64,000 nucleotides of DNA from the NCBI GenBank assembly GCA_031552145.1, contig JAVBMV010000007.1, positions 124,001-188,000 of the forward strand, read 5' to 3'. The stretch comes from JAVBMV01 sp031552145. Lineage in GTDB: Bacteria > Myxococcota > Myxococcia > Myxococcales > UBA5297. The notes under the pieces were generated by a model. The model did no database searches, was not told the DNA's origin, and worked only from the letters and a program-made list of their open reading frames with translations. The position numbers and the translations under genes were made by a program. Positions 44,642 to 53,629 of this stretch are shown piece by piece (position 1 is the first letter of the stretch; each line of letters begins with the position of its first letter).

Positions 44642-45477
44642 GGGGGGTCCTCGATTAGTTTGAGGCAACGGACCAGAACGACGCTGATGTTGTCGTTGCC
44701 GCCCGCCGCTTTGGCCGCCTCGATGAGCCGGTCGCGCGCGCGCTCGAGACTCGCTTCGGAGCAGAGGATCCCGAGCAGCTCGTCGCGGGAGAGCAACCCC
44801 GAGAGGCCATCGGAGCAGAGCAGGAAGAGATCGCCCTCGCGCGGCTCGCGGCGCGTGACGTCGATCGCCACCTCCTCGTGCATCCCCAGGGCGCGGACGA
44901 TGACATTTTTGTGGGGGAAGCGCGCGATCTCCTCCTCGTCGAGGGGGTGCGCCTTCAGGTAGTCGTTGAGAAGCGAGTGATCCTCGGTGAGCTGGGTGAG
45001 CTGCCGGGTCCCCGACTCGAGGTGGTAGGCGCGGCTGTCGCCCACATGGGCGATGAAGGCGCGATCATGGGCGATGTGGAGGGCGACGATGGTGGTGCCC
45101 ATACCCCGGGTGGCGATGCGCCCCCGGCTCTCCCGGTGGATCGCCGCGTTTGCCCTGCAGATCGCCGCGACGAGCCGCTCCTCCGAGAGGTCGCGGCGGA
45201 TGATCTCGTCACTTGCCGCTTCGGGCTCGGCGGCCGGCGCTGCTTCGGTGGTGCCTTTGGGGACATTCTCGGGTTCGCCCGCGGGCTCGAGGTTCGATTC
45301 CTCGAAGTGGGCCGAGATCTCGCTTACCGCGAGGCCGCTGGCGATCTCCCCCGCGAGGTGTCCCCCCATGCCGTCGGCGACGCAGAAGAGCGCCCGCTCG
45401 GGGGCGAGGAGGATGGCGTCCTCGTTGTGCGCGCGCTTGAGTCCCACGTCGGAACCACCGGCGGCCTCGAGACGCAT
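44617..45477 (-). CDS. PPM-type serine/threonine protein phosphatase
   Basis: A 286-aa PP2C-family phosphatase. The ATG at 45477 follows TAGGAAG and opens MRLEAAGGSDVGLKRAHNEDAILL. Metal-binding aspartates sit in DVGLKRAHNEDA, VADGMGGHLAGE, CSDGLSGLL and GGNDNISVV, so all core PPM motifs are intact. An insertion of about 40 residues rich in Glu, Pro and Ala (EESNLEPAGEPENVPKGTTEAAPAAEPEAASDE) interrupts the domain after the second motif. It probably opposes Hanks-type kinases, numerous in myxobacteria; no kinase is adjacent. It overlaps asd by 25 nt, so the two may share a transcript. Confidence 0.92.
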   Translation of the reverse strand: MRLEAAGGSDVGLKRAHNEDAILLAPERALFCVADGMGGHLAGEIASGLAVSEISAHFEESNLEPAGEPENVPKGTTEAAPAAEPEAASDEIIRRDLSEERLVAAICRANAAIHRESRGRIATRGMGTTIVALHIAHDRAFIAHVGDSRAYHLESGTRQLTQLTEDHSLLNDYLKAHPLDEEEIARFPHKNVIVRALGMHEEVAIDVTRREPREGDLFLLCSDGLSGLLSRDELLGILCSEASLERARDRLIEAAKAAGGNDNISVVLVRCLKLIEDPPCPAASTM

Positions 45478-45692
45478 ACGTTTCTTCCTAGGGTTGTGTC
45501 CCTGGCTGAGAGTCGCTCTCCGGCATGGGAGAGTTTTCACTTGGCGGCTTCTAGCAGAGCGACGGTGGGGGTGCAACGATTCGCCGGGTGGGTGGCGCGC
45601 CCCACCGCCAGTCCCTTGCCGAGCGCCGGCGAGAGGCGAAAGCTGTGCCGGGGTGGGCGGCCCTCGCCGCCCTGCTCTCTGGGGAGGGGAAG

Positions 45693-46190
45693 ATGAGAAG
45701 AGTGCGATGGTGCCCGAGGCGCCTTGCCAGTGCCGCGCCGAGAGCGGCCGCGACGGCCGCGCTCCTCGTGTCGCTGGTGTCGCTTGCGGCCTGCGACGAG
45801 AGCAGCGATCTGGGGCAGACTTGCCGCATGACGATCCCCGCGGCCGAGCGAGGCGGGCTGGCCCAGGAGTTGCCCGCCGCCAGGGTGGAGCGGGCAGAGC
45901 TCGACTATGTCGCCTTCGGGACGGCCGAATGCGACAACCTGGTCTGCCTGCGCACGGCCGGCTCCCCGAATCCCGAGAATGAGAATGGCGGCGCGCGCGG
46001 CTATTGCTCGGCCCCTTGCGTGAGCCAGCGCGACTGTGAGCCCAACTTTCGCGGCGAGGACGGGGCGCTCACCTGCGAGGAGCTGATGCCCAACGTGGAG
46101 CAGCTGCGGCGCGACGACCTCGAGAGCTTCGAGGCGGTCTTCGGCCCCGGCACCTCCACCCGATATTGCATCCTGAGGCGGAGCCGGTAG
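45693..46190 (+). CDS. Small Cys-containing lipoprotein
   Basis: A 165-aa lipoprotein. The ATG at 45693 follows GGGGAGGGGAAG and opens a long Arg-rich leader ending ALLVSLVSLAACDESS, with lipobox LAAC. The mature part has Cys in QTCRMT, AECDNLVCLR, GYCSAPCVSQRDCEPN, LTCEEL and YCILRR, and looks like the small Cys-rich lipoproteins seen in several Myxococcota. No specific function is supported. It is divergent from the PPM gene (216 nt) and convergent with the RMD1-family gene. Confidence 0.72.
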   Translation: MRRVRWCPRRLASAAPRAAATAALLVSLVSLAACDESSDLGQTCRMTIPAAERGGLAQELPAARVERAELDYVAFGTAECDNLVCLRTAGSPNPENENGGARGYCSAPCVSQRDCEPNFRGEDGALTCEELMPNVEQLRRDDLESFEAVFGPGTSTRYCILRRSR

Positions 46191-46215
46191 CGCGGTGTCC
46201 GAAGTGGCTCGGCGT

Positions 46216-47352
46216 TTAGAGGATCTTCCCGAGCGCCAGGATCAGCTCGAGCAAGATGAGCACGACGATGGTCGCCTCGAGGAAGATCATGCGCCCCTGC
46301 TCCACCTCGCTCTTGAGCACGTCGTAGATTTGGCCGAGGAGCGCCTCCTTGCGGTCGACCGACTCCTGCCAGGCGGGGATGCGCAGCCGGCGCAGCGCGG
46401 CGCGGTAGACGCGCGCCAGGTAAAAGTCGCCCACCACCTTGAGCGAGTTTTCCACCCGCTCGGTGAACTCGGCCACCTCGAGCATCTGGACCATCACCTT
46501 GCGCCGCAGCACCGCGTAGTCGGAGCGCAGGAGGGTCGAGAGCCCCAGGCGGCGCTTGCGCGCGATCTCGTCGTAAAGAGTGGCGAGCTGCTTGTCGAGC
46601 CGCTCATCGAAGTAGCGCAGCTCCAGGAGCTGGGCGTTGGCGATCTCGAGGAGGTCGGGGATGTCGCGCGAGCCAGAGGGCTCGTAGACGAAGGCGCAGT
46701 TCCAGTCGACCACCGCCAGGTCATCCTCGAGATAGCTGAAGGCGTGCTGCGTCACGTCCTCGCGCTCCTCGCGCGAGAGCGTCTTGCCGCTGTTCTCCCC
46801 CGAGCTCTCCCGCGTCCGCTCCCCCAGAAGGAGCTCGGCCAGGGGCGCCTGGGAGAGCAGCTCGGCGGCGGTGGGGCAGGTGGTGAAGCGCTCGACGAAG
46901 ACGAGGTGATAGCTCTCGCTGCCCGACCAGAAGTGTGGGTGCTTCAGGGCGCCCTGAAGGGTCTGGCAGAGCGCCTGCGCCTCGGCGAGCGCGAGCCGGT
47001 CCACCTCGGCGCTGTCATAGAGCTCGTCACAGAGGGGGACGAGGAGGCGCAGCGCGCTGCCCGGCGCGAGAGGGATGCGCACGACGATGGAGATGGCGCC
47101 ATGGTCGAAGAGGCGGGCCAGGAGCTCGACGGTGTGCTCCTCGCCTCCGAGCGGCAGGGCGCGCGTGCCCAGATGAAGCGCGACGGGCGGGTTGGGCAGT
47201 TCGAGATATTGCGAGCCGCTGCGCGAGAGCTTCATGCGCCCGGCCGTCTGCGACGAGAGCGCCTGGGCGCGGCCGAGGTCGATCTCGTCGGCGACGTCGA
47301 ATTGCCTGATGGCTAGGAGCGCGCCCTGCTCTACCAGAAGAGGATGGTCCAT
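46216..47352 (-). CDS. RMD1/YagE-family membrane protein
   Basis: A 378-aa protein resembling the RMD1/YagE (DUF155) family, named from yeast Rmd1 and bacterial YagE, of unclear biochemical role. Family-like parts are the central LLEIANAQLLELRYFDERLDKQLATLYDEIA and C-terminal LARVYRAALRRLRIPAWQESVDRKEALLGQIYDVLKSEVEQGRMIFLEATIVVLILLELILALGKIL, with one terminal membrane span. An amphipathic coiled segment precedes the span. ATG 47352 is preceded by GGAGG at 5 nt, better than the ATG four codons upstream. The N-terminal half is poorly conserved by eye. It is convergent with the lipoprotein at 45693. Confidence 0.7.
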   Translation of the reverse strand: MDHPLLVEQGALLAIRQFDVADEIDLGRAQALSSQTAGRMKLSRSGSQYLELPNPPVALHLGTRALPLGGEEHTVELLARLFDHGAISIVVRIPLAPGSALRLLVPLCDELYDSAEVDRLALAEAQALCQTLQGALKHPHFWSGSESYHLVFVERFTTCPTAAELLSQAPLAELLLGERTRESSGENSGKTLSREEREDVTQHAFSYLEDDLAVVDWNCAFVYEPSGSRDIPDLLEIANAQLLELRYFDERLDKQLATLYDEIARKRRLGLSTLLRSDYAVLRRKVMVQMLEVAEFTERVENSLKVVGDFYLARVYRAALRRLRIPAWQESVDRKEALLGQIYDVLKSEVEQGRMIFLEATIVVLILLELILALGKIL

Positions 47353-47508
47353 CGCTGCCTCCAATCGCTCTCGTGTCGGTCCGACCCGAGTTTGTGACGA
47401 GCGGGGGTGGCGCAGTCAAGCGGATGAGGCTGGCTACTTGACTCGGGGAGGGCGCTCGCGCACTATGCGCCGGCTCTTTTCTTGACGAATAGGAAGGGAA
47501 AACGGCGT

Positions 47509-48027
47509 ATGGCCTCCGACAAGGTCTTCGACGCGGCGCGCGCTATCGAGATGGATCCCGAGAGGGATGCTGCTTGGATGCGCCTCGCCATCGAAGAGGC
47601 GAAGGCCGCGTCGCTCGCGGGCGAGGTGCCGGTCGGCGCGGTCGCGGTCGTGGGCGACACCCCGGTGGGGCGCGGCCGCAACTGCAGAGAGCTCAGGCGC
47701 GATCCGACGGGTCACGCGGAGCTGCTCGCGATCCAGGAGGCGGCGCGCACGCTAGGCGCTTGGCGCCTCTCGGGGGTAACGCTCTATGTGACGCTTGAGC
47801 CCTGCGCGATGTGCGCGGGCGCGATGGTGCTCGGAAGAGTCGATCGGCTCGTCTTCGGGGCGACGGACCCCAAGGCGGGGGCGGTCGGCTCGCTGATGAA
47901 CTTGGCTCAGGATGAGCGGCTGAACCACCGCCTGCAGGTCACCGCGGGGGTCCTCGGCGCGGAGTGCGGCGCGCTCCTCTCCGACTTCTTCCGCGCGCTG
48001 AGGGCGCGGGGAGGCGGAGCGGGCTGA
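47509..48027 (+). CDS. tadA: tRNA-specific adenosine deaminase TadA
   Basis: TadA converts A34 to inosine in tRNA-Arg(ACG), an essential wobble edit. The 172-aa product has the zinc-binding deaminase signature: GHAELLAIQEAA (HAE, catalytic Glu) and TLEPCAMCAGAMVLGRV (PCxxC), plus the C-terminal helix VTAGVLGAECGALLSDFFRALR that contacts tRNA. AGGAAGG lies upstream of ATG 47509. Length and motifs match TadA and not a CMP/cytidine deaminase. tRNA genes follow 52 nt downstream. Confidence 0.95.
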   Translation: MASDKVFDAARAIEMDPERDAAWMRLAIEEAKAASLAGEVPVGAVAVVGDTPVGRGRNCRELRRDPTGHAELLAIQEAARTLGAWRLSGVTLYVTLEPCAMCAGAMVLGRVDRLVFGATDPKAGAVGSLMNLAQDERLNHRLQVTAGVLGAECGALLSDFFRALRARGGGAG

Positions 48028-48078
48028 GCCAAGCCTGAGTGGCAGACGTGATACGCCGTACGTTTTTGACGATTTATT

Positions 48079-48166
48079 GGAGAGCTGGCCGAGCTGGTCT
48101 AAGGCGCTGGACTCGAAATCCAGTGTACCCGCAAGGGTACCGTAGGTTCGAATCCTACGCTCTCCG
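48079..48166 (+). tRNA. tRNA-Ser (anticodon CGA)
   Basis: 88 nt with acceptor GGAGAGC/GCTCTCC, anticodon loop CTCGAAA (CGA), a long class II variable arm, TTCGAAT in the T arm and discriminator G. CCA is not encoded. It reads UCG codons. Confidence 0.97.
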
Positions 48167-48225
48167 CTCCTCTCTTCGCGGCGCTCGCCGGGGAGAGAGG
48201 TCTTTTTTGCGCAAGCTGGTCTCGA

Positions 48226-48313
<88 letters not shown>

Positions 48314-48367
48314 TCGAAGTTCCAGGTAGTCCTTGCGCGCGGCAGTTCGTTTTCAGAAATTCCTCAT

Positions 48368-48445
48368 GGTCGGACAACGGGGGTGCGCGAATCCCGCCAG
48401 GTCCGGAAGGAAGCAACGGTAGCGATCTCTCCCGTGTGTCCGACC
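48368..48445 (+). ncRNA. ffs: Small SRP RNA (4.5S type)
   Basis: The conserved domain IV loop GTCCGGAAGGAAGCAACGG sits in a hairpin closed by GGTCGGACA (48368-48376) and TGTCCGACC (48437-48445). At about 78 nt it is a short bacterial SRP RNA lacking the Alu domain. It binds Ffh for co-translational targeting. Ends may be a few nt longer. Confidence 0.9.
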
Positions 48446-48506
48446 TTCCCTATCTCTTCCTATATTTTTGCATGCCCGCTCGGGGGGGCCCCGTTATTCA
48501 GTTGGC

Positions 48507-49493
48507 ATGTCCAAGATCCACTTCGTCCGCTATGCCTGGGGTGTGCTCGCTTACAACCTCGCGGTGATCCTCTGGGGCGCCTATGTGCGCGCCACCAACT
48601 CCGGAGCCGGTTGCGGCGGCCACTGGCCCGACTGCCACGGAGCGGTGGTGCCCCGCGACCCCTCCGCCGCGACGCTCATCGAGTATAGCCACCGGCTCTC
48701 CACGGGCCTCGCGCTGCTCTCGGTGCTATTGCTCGCTCTCTGGGCAGTGCGCGCCCATGCGCGCGGCAACGCGGTGCGCCGGTGGGCCATTGCCTCCCTG
48801 GCGCTCATCCTGGTCGAGGCGATGTTGGGCGCGGGGCTCGTGCTCTTTGGCCTCGTCGGCGAGAACAGCTCCATGGCGCGCGCTGGCGCCATTGCGCTCC
48901 ACCTCTGCAACACCTTGCTCCTCGTCGGCGCGCTCTCGATGACCGCCTGGCGGGCCACCTTCGGCGGCGCCTTCAGACCGAAAGGGCGCTGCGGGAGCGT
49001 TCTGGTTCTTCTGAGCGGCACGGTCGGGATCTTTCTCCTGGGAGCGACGGGGGCGGTGACCGCGCTGGGCGATACGCTCTTCAAGTCGGCGAGCCTGACG
49101 GAAGCGATCGGGCGCGATTTTGAACCGGCGGCCCATCTCTTCGTGCGCCTGCGGCTGCTCCATCCGCCCCTCGCGATGGCGGTGGGCGCTTTCCTGGGTA
49201 TCGCGGCCGCGTCGCTCGCGCGAAAGCGGCGCGGAGCGGGGCGCCTGCGCACCCTGGCGGCCCTCGTCTCGACCATCGTCGCGCTGCAGATGGTAGTGGG
49301 GATGGTGAACTTGGGGCTCATGGCGCCCGTGGCGCTGCAGCTCCTGCACCTGCTGCTCGCCAATGGCGTATGGCTCTCCTGGTTGCTCATGGGGGCCGCG
49401 CTGCTCGAGCAGGCTCGCCCGGCGTGGCGCGAGGAGTCCACCACGGAGTCGTCCGACGCACGCGCTCCGGGCTTCGCGCTGGGGCGCCTCTGA
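48507..49493 (+). CDS. ctaA: Haem A synthase (CtaA/COX15)
   Basis: A 328-aa membrane protein that oxidises haem O to haem A for aa3-type oxidases. The family block GAYVRATNSGAGCGGHWPDCHGAVVP (Cys pair in loop 1) is followed by IEYSHRLSTGLALLSVLLL, HLCNTLLL and LHPPLAMAVGAFLG, giving the His ligands of the two haem sites. Seven to eight membrane helices are visible. ATG 48507 is used; the open frame upstream begins at a TTG inside the SRP RNA tail. No ctaB or cox genes are adjacent. Confidence 0.93.
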   Translation: MSKIHFVRYAWGVLAYNLAVILWGAYVRATNSGAGCGGHWPDCHGAVVPRDPSAATLIEYSHRLSTGLALLSVLLLALWAVRAHARGNAVRRWAIASLALILVEAMLGAGLVLFGLVGENSSMARAGAIALHLCNTLLLVGALSMTAWRATFGGAFRPKGRCGSVLVLLSGTVGIFLLGATGAVTALGDTLFKSASLTEAIGRDFEPAAHLFVRLRLLHPPLAMAVGAFLGIAAASLARKRRGAGRLRTLAALVSTIVALQMVVGMVNLGLMAPVALQLLHLLLANGVWLSWLLMGAALLEQARPAWREESTTESSDARAPGFALGRL

Positions 49494-49515
49494 TTTGCGC
49501 GATGGGCTTGGGCGA

Positions 49516-49596
49516 TGGGCGGGGAGGGACTCGAACCCTCACGCCTCTCGGCACAGGCTTCTAAGACCTGCGTGTCTGCCGTTCCACCACCCGCCC
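49516..49596 (-). tRNA. tRNA-Leu (anticodon UAG)
   Basis: 81 nt on the minus strand: acceptor GGGCGGG/CCCGCCC, anticodon loop CTTAGAA (TAG), a short variable stem TGCCGAGAGGCG, and GTTCGAGTC in the T arm. Discriminator A, no CCA encoded. It reads CUA and likely CUG. Confidence 0.93.
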
Positions 49597-49916
49597 GCTT
49601 CTGCTGGTCGGCAACCTGAGCCGAGCCGCTCCCTCAATAGCCGATTGGCCATCTCGGCGAAAGAGCTTCGGGTGGGTACCGTCACGAAAGATCGAAGCAT
49701 TTCGGACGAATCGAACGTTTTAATTTGCCAAGAGCTCCTAGCGGGGTGGCCGAGCGCGATGTAGGTCCGTGTGCGATTGCTAACATGCCGTATTCATTGA
49801 GATATTTTCCACGGCAACGCCTCCCCCAAGTTGGCATCAGAACTGCAATTGGTCCTTAGCGTCGCGCACCCAACGGCGAACTACCGCCACCAACCCCGCG
49901 CGAGAGTGAGGCTACA
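49597..49916. other. AT-richer intergenic region before the 68-aa gene
   Basis: 320 nt without a supportable gene and visibly AT-richer than its surroundings. It holds a possible promoter (TTGCTA, 18 nt, GATATT around 49780) for the 68-aa gene and a TGCCGT...ACGGCA inverted repeat near 49794-49819. Nothing else was recognised. Confidence 0.5.
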
Positions 49917-50123
49917 ATGCTGTTCAACAAGCGAATTGGCTCGACCGGACCCCGCAACAACCGTCAGAGCACCACCAAGCTCAACCGCGCGGCGCGCTAC
50001 GTCACCTTGGGGGATCTGATCCTCGCGGCGGTCGACGTGACGGGCTCCACCTCTGGGGCGGCCACGCTCCTGCGCTCGAAGCCGCTGACGGCCTCGCACG
50101 GGCGGCGTATCGTCATTCAGTAG
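49917..50123 (+). CDS. Small basic protein of unknown function
   Basis: A 68-aa ORF starting MLFNKRIGSTGPRNNRQSTTKLNRAARYVTLGDLILAAVDVTG and ending HGRRIVIQ. A weak GTGAGG site precedes the ATG. It is basic, has no membrane span, and a central segment (RYVTLGDLILAAVDV) looks like a short folded helix. Codon use is GC3-rich as in other genes here, and a promoter-like sequence lies upstream. No family was recognised. Confidence 0.6.
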   Translation: MLFNKRIGSTGPRNNRQSTTKLNRAARYVTLGDLILAAVDVTGSTSGAATLLRSKPLTASHGRRIVIQ

Positions 50124-50216
50124 TTTTGGCTGTTGCTTCGATAACGGCGCCGCCAATAACTTCGGCAGTTTTTGTGGATGGCGGCGGCGTGAGGATCGAG
50201 CGCGCGCGGTGTAGCC

Positions 50217-50657
50217 TCAGCTCATCGCGCGCTGCAGCAAGGCGCCCAGGCGCGGCATGGCCGCCTCGACATGGCGCTTGGCGCTGCCCCGCAGCCCGTC
50301 GTAGGCCGAGCGTATCGCGGCCAGCTTCGAGGCGCGAGCGCGCTCGTCGGTGATGCCCAGAAGCGCCTCGGCGGCGCGGCCGCTCTCCGCGACGAAGTGC
50401 GAGGCGATTCCCTTTCCCTGGGCGCCGGCCTCGTCGATGAAGGGCTGCAGCCCCTTCGCAAAGTCGGGAAGGAGCGCCGTCACCATCTCGGTGATGAAGC
50501 CCGGCTTGAATCCCTTGACCAGCCTGTAGCCTGCCTTGAGCGCGAGCCCCGTGAGGCCGCTCTTCGCGGCGACCTCTTCGTCAATGAGCTTCGCGGTGGA
50601 GGCGATGAGTTCGGCCCGCTTCACGGGGTCGAGCAGGAGGTCGGGAAGGGAGGGCAT
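50217..50657 (-). CDS. DUF6918-like small protein
   Basis: A 146-aa helical protein starting MPSLPDLLLDPVKRAELIASTAKLIDEEVAAKSGLTGLALKAGYRLVKGFKPGFITEMVTALLPDF and ending AKRHVEAAMPRLGALLQRAMS. From memory this is the DUF6918 pattern, found mainly in actinobacteria and proteobacteria, with no known function. ATG 50657 has AGAGGT upstream. It lies 16 nt downstream of the ArnT-like gene on the same strand, so the two are probably co-transcribed. Confidence 0.7.
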   Translation of the reverse strand: MPSLPDLLLDPVKRAELIASTAKLIDEEVAAKSGLTGLALKAGYRLVKGFKPGFITEMVTALLPDFAKGLQPFIDEAGAQGKGIASHFVAESGRAAEALLGITDERARASKLAAIRSAYDGLRGSAKRHVEAAMPRLGALLQRAMS

Positions 50658-50673
50658 GGCGTTACCTCTTGGC

Positions 50674-52542
50674 TCAGAGCGGCGTGCGGTGCTCGGGGGA
50701 TTCGGGTGTGCGCTCGGCCGAGACGAGGAAGAACTTGTTGGTGCTGCGATCGGCGATCCGCGGGGCGCGGCCATTCGACTCGAGCTTCGTCTTCAGGCCT
50801 TGATAACGGCTCTGCTCGATGACGAACCAGACACGGCTGGGGGTGGCGAGAAACTCCTTGAACTTCGCCTCCTCCTTGATCTGGCGCACCTTGTTGGAGG
50901 AGTAAAAGGTCTCCCCGCGCCAGTTGAGGTAGTAGGCGCCGATGGGCTCGTTCTCGTTCCCGCGCTGCTGATAGTAGGCCCAGAAGAGGTCGCGCTGCGA
51001 CCAGTTGAAGCTGAGGGTGGGCCACTGGAGGACGCAGACAGCGAGCGCGAAGGCGAGCGCGGTCCCGGTGAGGCTGGCGACCAGCGCCCGGCGCGAGCGC
51101 CAGAGCCAGGCGATTCCCATGGCGGTGCCGCCGCCGAAGAAGAGCGCGCTGTAGAGCGGGCGCGGGTTCAGCTCACGCAGGGGAAAGGCGCGGTCGTACA
51201 TGTAGACGAAGAGGTTGACCAGCCGCTGTGGTTCCAGCCAGTAGTTTTGGGCCATCACGCCATAGAAGGCGATGCCCAGCAGCAATGGGAGGGCCATTCC
51301 CTCGAGCCCCTCGCGCCAGAGCTTCTCCGCAAAGAGCGCGCAGAGGATGGCCAGGGCGGGGAGCGCCGGGAAGCAGTAATGGTGGAACTTGGTGGCGCTG
51401 AAGGTGAAGAGGAAGAAGGCGGCGGTCGCCCACAGAAAGAGAAAGAAGAGGGCGCGATTCCTGGGCTCGGGATCGCGCGGCTTCAGGCCAGCGAGCATCA
51501 TCAGCGCGCCGGGCACCAGCGCCGACCATGGGAATAGGGCGAAGCCAAGCTGCTCGATAAAGTAGTCGAAGCTGCCGCCCGGCGTGGTGGTGTGGACTCC
51601 CTCCCCCAGGCGCCGGAAGTGGTCGTGGACGAAGAAGCGCTCGAAGAAGGTCTTCGACTCATCGTCGACGCCATCGAAGAGGCAGAGCGTCAGATACCAG
51701 GGGAGCGCCACGACGACGAGCAGCACCAGTCCGTGCACCAGCCGCGCGCGGCGCAGAAGCTTCCAGTCCGCGGTGAAGAGGAGATAGAGCGCCAGGAAGA
51801 GCCCGGGCAACATGAAGCCGAGCAGCCCCTTTGCCAGCGTCGCGAGCGCAAAGAAGAGGTAGGCCCAGCACCACCAGACGGTGGCCCTGGGGCTCTTCGC
51901 GCGCCCATCGGGAGCGAGGGGGCCGCGCACGGCGGGATCGAACTCGGCGACGATGAAGCAGGCGAGGCCGCAGGTCATCAGCAGCACGAAGGGGGTGTCG
52001 GTGACGGTCTGCCTGCTGAGCATGAACCAGAGCGGGCTGGAGGCGAGGGCGAGCCCGGCGAGGAGCCCCGCGGCGCGGTTGAAGACACGTCCTATCGAGA
52101 GAGTGACGAGCCCTACGGCCACGAGGCTCAGGAGCGCAAAGGGCATGCGCATGCCCCACTCGATCCAGATGCCGAGCGGGCCATTCCCCTCGGCGAGCCC
52201 GCCCGTGGCCACGATGCCGAGCGCCTGCATCCACATGGTGAGCGGAGGCTTCGAGAAGAAATAGGACCCCTCCCAGAAGGGATAGACGTAGTCGCCGCGA
52301 TCGACCATCGCGCGGGCGACCTCGCCGTAGTGCACCTCCCAAGGATCCCAGAGCCCCACCGCGCCGAGCCAGGGGAGAAGGATGGCGGCGGCGACGAGCA
52401 CGGCGGTGGCGACGTCGCGACGCTCTGCCGGCAGCGCGCGGTAGCGGGCGTAGAGCTTTCTGGCGAAGGGAGCGCGCTCCCTCCGCTGGGCTGGCGTCGT
52501 CTGCTCCCTTTCGGAATGGTGTTTGGCTCGCCTGCTGCTCAT
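50674..52542 (-). CDS. ArnT-like glycosyltransferase (GT39/GT83 type)
   Basis: A 622-aa polytopic transferase using polyprenyl-phosphate sugars, as ArnT or PMT. The first loop has WDPWEVHYGEVARAMVDRGDYVYPFWEGSYFFSKPPLTMW, where DPWE takes the place of the catalytic acidic motif. About 11-12 membrane helices follow, with a soluble C-terminal part (RQIKEEAKFKEFLATPSRVWFVIEQSRYQGLKTKLE). It probably modifies lipid A or a surface polymer, but the acceptor is unknown. A basic N-terminal tail of about 40 residues is extra. It is followed by the DUF6918-like gene. Confidence 0.85.
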   Translation of the reverse strand: MSSRRAKHHSEREQTTPAQRRERAPFARKLYARYRALPAERRDVATAVLVAAAILLPWLGAVGLWDPWEVHYGEVARAMVDRGDYVYPFWEGSYFFSKPPLTMWMQALGIVATGGLAEGNGPLGIWIEWGMRMPFALLSLVAVGLVTLSIGRVFNRAAGLLAGLALASSPLWFMLSRQTVTDTPFVLLMTCGLACFIVAEFDPAVRGPLAPDGRAKSPRATVWWCWAYLFFALATLAKGLLGFMLPGLFLALYLLFTADWKLLRRARLVHGLVLLVVVALPWYLTLCLFDGVDDESKTFFERFFVHDHFRRLGEGVHTTTPGGSFDYFIEQLGFALFPWSALVPGALMMLAGLKPRDPEPRNRALFFLFLWATAAFFLFTFSATKFHHYCFPALPALAILCALFAEKLWREGLEGMALPLLLGIAFYGVMAQNYWLEPQRLVNLFVYMYDRAFPLRELNPRPLYSALFFGGGTAMGIAWLWRSRRALVASLTGTALAFALAVCVLQWPTLSFNWSQRDLFWAYYQQRGNENEPIGAYYLNWRGETFYSSNKVRQIKEEAKFKEFLATPSRVWFVIEQSRYQGLKTKLESNGRAPRIADRSTNKFFLVSAERTPESPEHRTPL

Positions 52543-52598
52543 GAGAAGCCACCTTCGGTGCTCTAGGTTTCGCTGCCCTTATACAGCAAGCGCGCCGC

Positions 52599-53567
52599 TC
52601 ACTCCCGCGCGCCCTCCTTCGCCTCCCCTCGCGAGACGAGGGGGCGTTGGCGCCTCTCGACCACGATCGAGGCGACGATCGCGGCGGTGAGGACCAGCAT
52701 GACCACCAGCAGCGAGAGGAGCGGCGGGATGTGTAGGTAGTCGTGGACCAGCATTTTGACGCCGATGAAGGCCAGGATGAGCGCGAGTCCGGTGTCGAGG
52801 TAGCGGAAGCGTGTCATCACGCCCGCCAGCAGGAAGTAGAGCGCGCGCAGGCCCAGGATGGCGAAGATGTTGGAGGTGTAGACGACGAAGGGGTCGTGCG
52901 TGATGGCGAGCACGGCCGGAATGGAGTCGACGGCGAAGACCACGTCGGTCGCCTCGATCACCACGAGCACGACGAAGAGCGGCGTGGCGAGGAGCTTGCC
53001 CTGCTCGCGCAGGAAGAAGTGATGGCCGTCGTTGGTGTTGCTGATGGGGAGGATGCGCTTCAGCGCGCGATAGGCGAGGCTCTTGTCGGGGTGAACCTCC
53101 TCCGATTTGTGCAGGAACATCTTGACGGCGGTGAAGATGAGAAAGGCGCCGAAGACGTAGAAGACCCAGCCGAAGCGCGAGAGCAGCGAGATGCCGAGCC
53201 AGATGAAGAGCGCGCGCATGAAGACCGCTCCCAGGATGCCCCAGAAGAGGACGCGCCGCTGCTGCTGCATCGGGATTCGGAAGAAGCTGAAGATGACGAT
53301 GAAGACGAAGAGGTTGTCGACGGAGAGCGCCTTCTCCAGCAGGTAGGCCGTGAAGTAATTGGTGGCCTGCGTGGCGCCCAGAAGCGGGAAGAGCGCCGCG
53401 CCGAAGAGGAGCGCGAGCACTACCCAGCCGGCGGCCCAGAGCGCCGACTCCTTGGTGGACATATCGTCGCGCTTCGAGTGGATGCCAAGGTCGATGATGA
53501 GGCTCACGATCACCAGCACACCGAAGGCGAGCCAGAGGAGCGGAGAGCCGCCGAGACCAGTCTGCAT
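52599..53567 (-). CDS. TerC/Alx family membrane protein
   Basis: A 322-aa transporter-like protein of the TerC family, which includes Alx, linked to manganese export and tellurite resistance. Signatures are FLLEKALSVDNLFVFIVIFSFF-like YLLEKALSVDNLFVFIVIF, VLFWGILGAVFMRALFIWLG, and IEATDVVFAVDSIPAVLAITHDPFVVYTSNIFAILGLRALYF, with the conserved Asp/Asn residues. Seven to eight spans and a charged C-tail are present. No yybP-ykoY riboswitch was seen upstream; the region instead holds a terminator-like hairpin for pckG. It is most like Alx in length and motif spacing. Confidence 0.93.
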   Translation of the reverse strand: MQTGLGGSPLLWLAFGVLVIVSLIIDLGIHSKRDDMSTKESALWAAGWVVLALLFGAALFPLLGATQATNYFTAYLLEKALSVDNLFVFIVIFSFFRIPMQQQRRVLFWGILGAVFMRALFIWLGISLLSRFGWVFYVFGAFLIFTAVKMFLHKSEEVHPDKSLAYRALKRILPISNTNDGHHFFLREQGKLLATPLFVVLVVIEATDVVFAVDSIPAVLAITHDPFVVYTSNIFAILGLRALYFLLAGVMTRFRYLDTGLALILAFIGVKMLVHDYLHIPPLLSLLVVMLVLTAAIVASIVVERRQRPLVSRGEAKEGARE

Positions 53568-53598
53568 GTCGAGTCCTGTTCTTCCGGGTAACGAGAGA

Positions 53599-53629
53599 CG
53601 CCCTCCCGTCCTTATCAGGAGGGAGGGCG
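53599..53629 (-). terminator. Terminator-like hairpin after pckG
   Basis: CGCCCTCCC (53599-53607) pairs with GGGAGGGCG (53621-53629), with a smaller internal TCC/GGA pairing. It lies 24 nt past the pckG stop and before terC. No T-run is present, so this is a stem only. Confidence 0.5.
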
